Shown: positions 5,594 through 10,209 of the stretch, in pieces
Numbering within the stretch: position 1 is the first letter of the stretch
How the letters are laid out: each line of letters starts with the position of its first letter
DNA from: Candidatus Falkowiibacteriota bacterium
Lineage (GTDB): Bacteria > Patescibacteriota > Patescibacteriia > Patescibacteriales > UBA12465
DNA: 10,209 nucleotides
Direction of reading: 5' to 3'
Assembly (NCBI GenBank): GCA_903839955.1
Contig: CAIMEI010000081.1
Location: 1-10,209 of the forward strand
Program-made: the position numbers and the translations under genes
Notes under the pieces: generated by a model
Told to the model about the DNA's origin: nothing
The model's input: only the letters and a program-made list of their open reading frames with translations
Databases searched by the model: none

Positions 5594-6154
5594 ATGAAGA
5601 AGCTTATTTTCATTTTATCCCTATTTGTTTTGAGCACTTGCGCCTTAACTGCCCAAGCGTCCGGCTTGTTAACCGGCGGCCTAAAAACTGCCATCACTAA
5701 TAATACCGTCAATATGAATAGCCAAGCCGGCTTCAACAGCTCAACTGGCGTTTTGGAGGTCGTCCAATCGGTCATCGTTGCCTTATTAGCTCTCCTGGCT
5801 ATTATTTTTATTGGTTTTTTGATTTATGCTGGCTTCAAATGGATGATGGCTGGCGGCGACGCCGACGATGTAAAGAAGGCCCAGACCACCATCCGGAATT
5901 CCATTATTGGTTTGATTGTCGTGCTCGCATCTTATGGCATCACTTATTTTGTCTTTAGTTATCTACCTTTCAATGGCGTAGCACCGACCGCAAATACTAG
6001 CAATAGTGGTAGCGCCAACGGCAACACCAATTTTGGCAGCGGTGGAGGCAGTGGAACCAATGGTGGGGGCGGCGGGACTAATACTGGAAGCGGCGGAAAT
6101 ACCCAACCATGCGGCGAAGAGGGTGACCCCAATTGTCCGCCTCCTGGTCTATAA
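5594..6154 (+). CDS. T4SS-pilin-like protein, array member 7, with Gly/Asn/Ser-rich tail
   Basis: This 186-residue protein is the longest and last member. It has a signal peptide (1 to about 22, ALTAQAS), a polar spacer (about 24-52), helix 1 (about 58-79), loop AGFKWMMAGGDADDVKKAQT (79-98) and helix 2 (about 102-122). Unlike the others it continues for about 58 residues (129-186): a low-complexity Gly/Asn/Ser/Thr stretch ending in CGEEGDPNC followed by PPPGL, with Cys173 and Cys181 as a possible disulfide loop. The tail would be extracytoplasmic if the topology follows VirB2. It could be a tip, anchor or adhesive variant of the array (inference). It starts six bases after member 6 and is followed by a strong terminator. 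A STC at residues 14-16 is not a good lipobox. Confidence 0.83.
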   Translation: MKKLIFILSLFVLSTCALTAQASGLLTGGLKTAITNNTVNMNSQAGFNSSTGVLEVVQSVIVALLALLAIIFIGFLIYAGFKWMMAGGDADDVKKAQTTIRNSIIGLIVVLASYGITYFVFSYLPFNGVAPTANTSNSGSANGNTNFGSGGGSGTNGGGGGTNTGSGGNTQPCGEEGDPNCPPPGL

Positions 6155-6159
6155 AAATT

Positions 6160-6197
6160 AAAAGAGCCTTCACGTTGTGAGGGCTCTTTTTTGTTTT
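6160..6197. terminator. Strong terminator between pilin array and minus-strand gene
   Basis: A stem of about 13 bp (AAAGAGCCTTCAC with GTGAGGGCTCTTT, one G-T pair) closes a three-base loop (GTT, 6174-6176) and is followed on the plus strand by TTTTTTG and more T. A-rich sequence before the stem gives a U-tract on the other strand too, so it can serve both converging transcripts. Confidence 0.9.
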
Positions 6198-6209
6198 TTA
6201 TGGAAAAAA

Positions 6210-7067
6210 CTAAAACCATTCCGGGGCATAGAAATACGCCGAGCATTTTACTCCATCGATTTCCCTGGTTTTTAGGTCAACCACAGCATAATTGTTGTTG
6301 CGATAGTTTCCTGTTTCAATGTCTTTAATATCGCAGTAATACTTCTGTGGTAACACATTAATGATTTTGGTTTCACCAGGCTTTAGAATGTAAGCAACCT
6401 CTCCATCAACCCCACGCAATTTGAATTCACGGTGGTTGATCTTGCTATAGTTCTTTAAAACCATAGTGAAGGGGGCATTCTTGGCGCTAGCCGAATCACT
6501 AGTTGCCGAAGCAGTTGTTGAGCCGTTTAAACGTTTAAGAGATTCTTCTCTAAGTTTACTCCTGTAATCCAAGTCCTCTTTCTGACTTCTAGCAGTGAAG
6601 CCGTTTTGATAGAGCTTAAGATTACGATCCCTTAATCTCTCTGGGGTGTCATTACTAGTCACATCCGAAAGCAATTTCTGCCTCTGAACAATTAACGTAT
6701 TAAGAATATCTTGCTCGGAGGCAAACTTATTCCCTGGGTCAGGATTAGAGGCTCTTAAGGAAGTTAGCTCCTTTTTGGCATTAACCAGCTTGCTCTTAAA
6801 GATTTCGCAGCTACGTTTTTCTTTCACGGTTAAATCATCCACCAAACTGCAGCCGATTATCGTGTCTTTCAGGAAGGCAACCAACGAATCCAGGGTGCCG
6901 ATTCTTAAAAGTTCTTTTTTAGCCTTTTCCACGGCAATTTTTTGCTCACGGATTTGGCTATTTAGAATTTCTAGACGGCTAGCCTCTTGGGGGGTCATAG
7001 CTGATTGGTTAAAACCATTAAAACTTACGAAAGCGATTAAAATCGCTAAAAAAATCATTTTTTTCAT
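6210..7067 (-). CDS. Secreted coiled-coil protein of unknown function
   Basis: I do not recognise the family. The 285-residue protein has a signal peptide (1 to about 23, MKKMIFLAILIAFVSF and SA near the cleavage site). A long helical, charged region (about 25-180) follows with coiled-coil character and Cys73/Cys87, then a Ser/Thr/Ala linker (182-197) and a compact beta-rich end (about 198-285) with Cys245/Cys275. The last part holds VLKNYSKINHREFKLRG and EVAYILKPGETKIINVLP, resembling a small sandwich domain. It is the only minus-strand gene, and its base usage appears more AT-rich than its neighbours, so acquisition from elsewhere is possible. The best promoter in the window lies upstream, with a leader of about 80 bases and no Shine-Dalgarno. 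The even number of Cys fits an exported protein. Confidence 0.78.
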   Translation of the reverse strand: MKKMIFLAILIAFVSFNGFNQSAMTPQEASRLEILNSQIREQKIAVEKAKKELLRIGTLDSLVAFLKDTIIGCSLVDDLTVKEKRSCEIFKSKLVNAKKELTSLRASNPDPGNKFASEQDILNTLIVQRQKLLSDVTSNDTPERLRDRNLKLYQNGFTARSQKEDLDYRSKLREESLKRLNGSTTASATSDSASAKNAPFTMVLKNYSKINHREFKLRGVDGEVAYILKPGETKIINVLPQKYYCDIKDIETGNYRNNNYAVVDLKTREIDGVKCSAYFYAPEWF

Positions 7068-7124
7068 TGTTCTGATATTTATTTTATTGTTAAATTACTT
7101 GATTATTAGCTAAATTTCCTGTCT

Positions 7125-7133
7125 TGTGGAAAA
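7125..7133 (-). promoter_or_regulatory. Probable DnaA box (TTTTCCACA on the minus strand)
   Basis: The minus strand reads TTTTCCACA, which fits the DnaA consensus TTWTNCACA. It lies shortly downstream of the predicted minus-strand transcription start and faces the perfect box at 7186-7194. Confidence 0.45.
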
Positions 7134-7153
7134 CTCTCAATTTAACTACTTAA

Positions 7154-7182
7154 ATTATAGCATATTATTAAAACTTTGTCAA
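7154..7182 (-). promoter_or_regulatory. Full-consensus promoter of the minus-strand gene
   Basis: On the minus strand TTGACA (7182-7177) and TATAAT (7159-7154) are both perfect and exactly 17 bases apart, and TGC precedes the -10 (extended -10). Transcription would begin near 7147 and read into the gene starting at 7067. Confidence 0.87.
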
Positions 7183-7185
7183 TAG

Positions 7186-7194
7186 TTATCCACA
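7186..7194 (+). promoter_or_regulatory. Perfect DnaA box between divergent promoters
   Basis: TTATCCACA is the exact high-affinity DnaA box. It sits in the 20 bases separating the -35 element of the minus promoter (7177-7182) from that of the plus promoter (7203-7208). DnaA, or another protein reading this site, could affect both promoters. One perfect 9-mer can also occur by chance. Confidence 0.55.
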
Positions 7195-7202
7195 GGGGAC
7201 CC

Positions 7203-7231
7203 TTGACCTGGCTTTATATAAATGCTATGAT
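7203..7231 (+). promoter_or_regulatory. Extended -10 promoter of the 3D-domain gene
   Basis: TTGACC (7203-7208, 5/6) and TATGAT (7226-7231, 5/6) are 17 bases apart, with TGC directly before the -10. The start of transcription would be near 7238, giving a leader of roughly 68 bases. A second TATAAT at 7263-7268 lacks a convincing -35. Confidence 0.78.
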
Positions 7232-7305
7232 ATAGGGTCGCTTAAAGATTCCTGCTTTTTAGTATAATACGTAGGAATTTTTTATTTGACCGAAATATTA
7301 ACTAT

Positions 7306-7875
7306 ATGAAAAAAACTATTAACCCGGCTGAGGGTTCTATCCCTCTCCCTAGCGTGAAAAACCTGGGTAAAAAAGTGCTTGTCTTTTTGATTGTCACCCT
7401 GGTTTTTCAATTCATCTTATTTCCAATGCCTACTTTGGCTGATCAGGCCGTGGCCGATGCCGCGACCAGCACCCAAAGCGGCCAAAGCGACACCATCGCT
7501 TTAACCACAGTGCAAATTGACAATCAAAATATCCCCGCCGCTCCCGTTGTCGCTCAACCGGAGTACCAAGTGGTTTCTACTAGTATCCACACCTTAACCG
7601 CCTATAACTCCGAAGTCGGCCAGACCGACGATTCTCCTTGTACCACCGCTAACGGCTACAACGTCTGTGATCATAATACCGAAGATACTATTGCCGCCAA
7701 CTTTTTGAAGATGGGTACCAAGGTCAGAATCCCTGATTTATTCGGTGACCGCGTTTTCGTAGTTCGCGACCGCATGGCCGTTCGCCACGCCAATCGCATT
7801 GACGTCTGGATGAAAAACCGCGACAGTGCTGTTAAATTCGGCGTAAAAGTCGCCAAAATTGAGGTTTTGGAATAA
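7306..7875 (+). CDS. Secreted or membrane-anchored 3D (double-psi beta-barrel) domain protein
   Basis: This 189-residue protein has a basic N-terminus, then a hydrophobic segment (about 23-41) that is a signal peptide or membrane anchor (PTLADQA follows). An Ala/Ser/Thr/Gln-rich linker runs to about 90, and the 3D domain covers about 94-187. Recognisable parts are HTLTAYNSEVGQTDDSPC (95-112), DTIAANFLKMGTKVRIPDL, FVVRDRM (151-157) and NRIDVWM (163-169), then a fGVKVAKIEVL end. 3D proteins are related to MltA-type lytic transglycosylases and act on or near peptidoglycan. Of the three aspartates naming the family, Asp155 and Asp166 are seen, while the AVDP position reads AANF. Cys112 and Cys121 may form a disulfide. 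It has its own promoter and terminator and appears monocistronic. Confidence 0.82.
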   Translation: MKKTINPAEGSIPLPSVKNLGKKVLVFLIVTLVFQFILFPMPTLADQAVADAATSTQSGQSDTIALTTVQIDNQNIPAAPVVAQPEYQVVSTSIHTLTAYNSEVGQTDDSPCTTANGYNVCDHNTEDTIAANFLKMGTKVRIPDLFGDRVFVVRDRMAVRHANRIDVWMKNRDSAVKFGVKVAKIEVLE

Positions 7876-7899
7876 ATAGTTTTCCAATAAATATATAAC

Positions 7900-7935
7900 A
7901 AAAAATACCTATCGGCTTACCGGCGGGTATTTTTT
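7900..7935 (+). terminator. Terminator after the 3D-domain gene
   Basis: An outer stem (AAAAAATACC with GGTATTTTTT) and an inner CGG/CCG stem around a CTTA loop are separated by a small bulge, with the T-run at 7930-7935. The T-run overlaps the -35 of the next promoter. Confidence 0.82.
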
Positions 7936-7962
7936 GATTTTAAAAATTAAAGATGATATTAT
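7934..7962 (+). promoter_or_regulatory. Extended -10 promoter of the tRNA-Leu unit
   Basis: TTGATT (7934-7939, 4/6) and TATTAT (7957-7962, 5/6) are separated by 17 bases, with TGA before the -10. Transcription would start near 7969, only about four bases before the mature tRNA 5' end. The -35 overlaps the preceding terminator's T-run. Confidence 0.68.
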
Positions 7963-7972
7963 AAAAACACAA

Positions 7973-8054
7973 GCGGACGTGGCGAAATTGGTAGACGCAC
8001 TAGCCTTAGGAGCTAGCGGGGCAACTCTTGAGAGTTCGAGTCTCTCCGTCCGCA
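7973..8054 (+). tRNA. tRNA-Leu, anticodon UAG
   Basis: The acceptor arms GCGGACG (7973-7979) and CGTCCGC (8047-8053) pair fully, with discriminator A8054. The D-loop region contains TTGGTAGA. The anticodon stem CTAGC/GCTAG closes the loop CTTAGGA (8005-8011), giving anticodon UAG (8007-8009), which reads CUA and, through wobble, other CUN codons. A 13-base variable arm (8017-8029) makes it a class II tRNA as expected for Leu. The T-arm is GAGAG-TTCGAGT-CTCTC (8030-8046). The CCA end is not encoded (ACAT follows), so CCA-adding enzyme is needed. The ATG of lgt lies nine bases after the tRNA end. Confidence 0.96.
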
Positions 8055-8063
8055 CATATTCAT

Positions 8064-8855
8064 ATGCTCAGTTTTTTTCATAATTTTGCACCCCCGGCGC
8101 TCCTTTTTTCTTTTGGCTGGTTCCACATCTACTGGTACGGCCTAATTATCGTTCTGGCCATGATTGCTGGCATCTTAGTGGCTGGCTATTTTTGGGAAAA
8201 AACGGGTTTAGACCGCCAAGCTTTTAATGATTTGGCGTTTTGGGAAATTGTCGGCGGCTTAGCTGGCGCCCGAATTTACGAATGGTTTTTGGAATTTGGT
8301 TATTATTCTACCCATCCCAGCGAGCTTCTGAAAGTTTGGCATGGCGGACTAGCCATCCACGGCGCAATTATTGGTGCTTTCGTTACTTTGGTCTTTGTGA
8401 CCAGAAAACACCATCTCAAAATTGCCCAAGTCACCGCCCTAGTTGTTCCAGGTCTCGCCTTAGGACAAGCCATCGGCCGCTGGGGAAATTATTTCAACCA
8501 AGAATTATTTGGCGCCCCCACCAATCTGCCCTGGGGAATTTTCATCTCCCCGGAAAATCGACCGGTTGCCTATCAGCAGTTTTCCTATTTTCACCCCACT
8601 TTTCTCTATGAAAGCCTGGCCTGTTTGCTTTTGTTTTTTGCCCTCTTGGCCGTCAGAAAATATCACCCTCAGCACAATCTGCTAATCATCGGCAGCTATT
8701 TCATCGGCTACGGTTTGATTCGTTTCCTATTAGAATTTATTAAAATAGATTACACCCCCGAAGTTCTTGGTCTGCGCTGGCCTCAGATTATTAGCTTGGC
8801 CATGATTGTCATCGGCAGCTTTTTACTCTCCAAGTCTTATGCCCAAAAAAAGTAA
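8064..8855 (+). CDS. lgt: Prolipoprotein diacylglyceryl transferase
   Basis: Lgt transfers diacylglycerol from phosphatidylglycerol to the lipobox Cys of prolipoproteins, the first step of lipoprotein maturation in the cytoplasmic membrane. The 263-residue protein is a multi-helix membrane protein of near-usual length (E. coli Lgt has 291). Visible family motifs are YWYGLIIV near 23-30, GGLAGARIYEW (64-74), HGGLAIHGAIIGA (93-105, with His99 matching the essential His), the signature GQAIGRWGNYFNQELFG (134-150, with Arg139, Asn142 and Glu147 at conserved positions), FHPTFLYES (176-184) and RFLLEF (220-225, with Arg220 and Glu224). The ATG at 8064 is the start; an alternative TTG upstream lies inside the tRNA. 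There is no ribosome site, and the leader after tRNA processing would be about nine bases. It overlaps the MFS gene by 17 bases. Confidence 0.95.
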   Translation: MLSFFHNFAPPALLFSFGWFHIYWYGLIIVLAMIAGILVAGYFWEKTGLDRQAFNDLAFWEIVGGLAGARIYEWFLEFGYYSTHPSELLKVWHGGLAIHGAIIGAFVTLVFVTRKHHLKIAQVTALVVPGLALGQAIGRWGNYFNQELFGAPTNLPWGIFISPENRPVAYQQFSYFHPTFLYESLACLLLFFALLAVRKYHPQHNLLIIGSYFIGYGLIRFLLEFIKIDYTPEVLGLRWPQIISLAMIVIGSFLLSKSYAQKK

Positions 8856-10038
8856 CCCTTCTGCCCCGCAAAAAATCCAAAAAAATAACCGGAAATTAGT
8901 GATGCTTTATTTCTTGGGTTTTTTAATTACCATGGCGGCGGCCATTCCGGCCTACAGCCAATCCAGTTTTTTAAGCGCCACCGTCGGTCTGAAACTTGTC
9001 AGCCCCATCTTTCTAGCCGCTAATGCCCTGACTTTTTTTGCTATTTTGCTTTTTCCTCGGCTCATTAAGCAGCTCAAAAACTATCGCAGCACGCGCCGTA
9101 TTATTTTTGCCTACGCCATTGCCTTGGCTGGCTTAACTTTCGCCCCGCAAAATCCCTGGATAATGTTCACTTTCTTCAGCACGATGATCATCTGTGGCAA
9201 CCTAATTGCCATCAATATGGATATCTTCCTGGAAAGCTTTGCTTCCCGGCACGCCATCGGCACTATCCATAGTACTTATTTTACCGCCGTTAATTTTGGC
9301 TGGATTCTCTCGCCATTTTTAGCGGGTTTTCTTATTCAGACGGGCGGCTTCGCCGTGACCTATGCCGCTTCTTTGGTCTGCTTGGCGGCCTTTGCCTTCT
9401 TCTTCATGTCCCAGGGCAAAAACTTGGATGATAAAAACCACTATCGAGATTTCTCCCTCTGGCAAACTGCCACAAATATCAGCAAAAATAGAGATCTTCG
9501 TTCTATTTTTTTCTTGGCTTTCCTACTAAGTATTTTTTATAGCTTGGTGGTCGTATTTTTACCAGTATATTTGAGCCAGAGTGTCGGTTTTAGCTGGGAA
9601 GCCCTGGGAACTTTATTTTCCTTAATGCTTATTCCTTTTATTTTGGTGGAGATCCCCGCCGGCATGATTGCTGATCGCTATTTAGGCGAGAAGGAATTGA
9701 TGAGTATCGGCTTTATTATACTTTCGGTTTCCCTAATGTTCTTCTTTTTAGTTAAAACCCCCGACTTCCTTCTGTGGGCGGTTATCTTAATTTTCAGTCG
9801 CCTGGGCGCCGCGCTGGTGGAATCGATGCGTGAAGCCTATTTTTTCAAGGCCATCAACGTCCAAGATGTGGACTACATCAATTTCTTCCGCGCCACCACT
9901 CCTCTGGGCTACGTCTTTGGCATGATCTTCGCCGCCGCCTGCTTGATGTTTATGCCTTTCAACCAATTATTCTTAGCGGGGGCTTTCTTGATGTGTTTAG
10001 CCTTCCCGGTCTTGTTCTGGCTAAGAGACATTAAGTAG
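8839..10038 (+). CDS. MFS transporter
   Basis: This 399-residue protein has about 12 hydrophobic helices in two halves. A basic cytoplasmic N-terminus (MPKKSNPSAPQKIQKNNRK) precedes helix 1, and a polar central loop (about residues 193-215, with NLDDKNHYRDF) separates the halves. The second half contains the MFS motif-A-like sequence GMIADRYLGEKEL (275-287) between helices 8 and 9. The first loop reads IPAYSQSSFL, a start I associate with MFS proteins of Patescibacteria. The substrate cannot be told; drug or metabolite efflux is as likely as uptake. The ATG at 8839 overlaps the end of lgt by 17 bases in another frame, so translational coupling is likely. An earlier start at 8806 would only add residues lying deep within lgt. 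The stop is TAG. Confidence 0.85.
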   Translation: MPKKSNPSAPQKIQKNNRKLVMLYFLGFLITMAAAIPAYSQSSFLSATVGLKLVSPIFLAANALTFFAILLFPRLIKQLKNYRSTRRIIFAYAIALAGLTFAPQNPWIMFTFFSTMIICGNLIAINMDIFLESFASRHAIGTIHSTYFTAVNFGWILSPFLAGFLIQTGGFAVTYAASLVCLAAFAFFFMSQGKNLDDKNHYRDFSLWQTATNISKNRDLRSIFFLAFLLSIFYSLVVVFLPVYLSQSVGFSWEALGTLFSLMLIPFILVEIPAGMIADRYLGEKELMSIGFIILSVSLMFFFLVKTPDFLLWAVILIFSRLGAALVESMREAYFFKAINVQDVDYINFFRATTPLGYVFGMIFAAACLMFMPFNQLFLAGAFLMCLAFPVLFWLRDIK

Positions 10039-10041
10039 TAA

Positions 10042-10070
10042 TTGACGAGAAACAATAATTTGGCTAAGAT
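10042..10070 (+). promoter_or_regulatory. Possible promoter downstream of the MFS gene
   Basis: TTGACG (10042-10047, 5/6) and TAAGAT (10065-10070, 4/6) are 17 bases apart. It would transcribe the hairpin region at the right edge. There is no exact TGn before the -10, so it is weaker than the other promoters in the window. Confidence 0.4.
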
Positions 10071-10106
10071 AGTCTAAGAAAATTAGTTTATTGGTTTAGA
10101 GCAATT

Positions 10107-10204
10107 GTCTGAAGGCGGACCCCGCCGCCACTACGACGTCTACAGAGCGGGCTTTGCCCGCCGAAGCGCTAAAGTCTATACCTAAAGGCGGGCCTTGCCC
10201 GCCG
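10107..10204 (+). repeat. Three GC-rich hairpin units with shared GTCT lead-in
   Basis: Three imperfect copies each begin with GTCT and contain a short-loop hairpin: GGCGG-ACC-CCGCC (10114-10126), GCGGGC-TTT-GCCCGC (10147-10161) and GGCGGGC-CTT-GCCCGCC (10187-10203). Copies 2 and 3 continue with CG(A/G)A. The stretch is far more GC-rich than the preceding 70 bases and has no open reading frame of note. The array may go on beyond the window. It could be a palindromic intergenic repeat or part of a structured RNA or leader. Confidence 0.65.
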
Positions 10205-10209
10205 GAACA

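Noticed and set aside
5633..5644. Possible lipobox LSTC in the signal peptide of array member 7, attractive because lgt is nearby
   Set aside because: The -1 residue is Thr rather than Gly/Ala/Ser, and a normal AQA cleavage site follows a few residues later.
7263..7268. Second perfect -10 (TATAAT) upstream of the 3D-domain gene
   Set aside because: No acceptable -35 at 16-18 bases and no TGn extension; the promoter at 7203-7231 is better supported.
7068..7305. Chromosomal origin of replication
   Set aside because: Only two DnaA-box-like sites, no dnaA/dnaN/rpmH neighbours, and gene strand does not switch consistently here; kept only as a possible DnaA-regulated promoter region.
8028..8063. 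TTG start extending lgt by 12 codons
   Set aside because: The extension lies within the tRNA-Leu T-arm and acceptor stem; ATG 8064 gives the usual Lgt N-terminus.
8806..8838. Longer start for the MFS gene
   Set aside because: The extra 11 residues overlap deep into lgt and do not resemble an MFS N-terminus; ATG 8839 gives the basic start typical before helix 1.
10107..10204. CRISPR array
   Set aside because: The three GC hairpin units differ from each other, spacing is uneven, and there are no unique equal-length spacers or cas genes in the window.

Overview
The window looks like a chromosome segment from a Candidatus Patescibacteria (CPR) bacterium, probably Parcubacteria-like. The evidence is gene content and style: tightly packed short genes mostly without Shine-Dalgarno sites, an array of T4SS_pilin/TrbC-VirB2-like small membrane proteins, a RodZ-like HTH-membrane protein, an MFS protein beginning with a Ser/Gln-rich first loop, and a tRNA without encoded CCA. 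This assignment is inference from family knowledge; no marker gene such as rRNA is present. All 17 stop codons are TAA or TAG, and the reading frames fit the standard bacterial code.

Layout. Positions 1-2732 form one tightly spaced plus-strand block: the 3' part of an extracellular solute-binding protein, a divergent pilin-like protein, a RodZ-like protein, a SAM-dependent methyltransferase and a small membrane protein, closed by a hairpin terminator at 2753-2779. yraN (2785-3132) starts immediately after that terminator. A strong extended -10 promoter and the only good Shine-Dalgarno site in the window then lead into seven consecutive pilin-like paralogues (3230-6154), ending at a strong terminator (6160-6197). 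A lone minus-strand gene (6210-7067) encodes a secreted coiled-coil protein of unknown function. The 238-bp intergenic region 7068-7305 carries two divergent near-consensus promoters with a perfect DnaA box between their -35 elements. Rightward from there come a secreted 3D-domain protein (7306-7875), a terminator, and a promoter-tRNA-Leu(UAG)-lgt-MFS unit (7934-10038). The right edge (10042-10209) has a possible promoter followed by three GC-rich hairpins.

How the genes may work together. The core of the window is the pilin-like array. Every member has the same two-helix core with a short charged loop between the helices, but the members differ in how they begin (signal peptide or none) and end (short, or with a long Gly/Asn/Ser tail). 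Neighbouring genes resemble each other most (3230/3708, 4515/4870, 5201/5594), which suggests stepwise tandem duplication. The first gene has the promoter and ribosome site of a highly expressed major subunit, and a hairpin directly after it could reduce expression of the rest. I infer a hetero-oligomeric envelope or pilus-like structure with one major and several minor subunits. No VirB4/VirD4-type ATPase or other T4SS component is visible here, so that function is unproven. The other envelope genes (solute-binding protein, RodZ-like, 3D-domain protein, Lgt, MFS) make this a cell-surface-oriented region.
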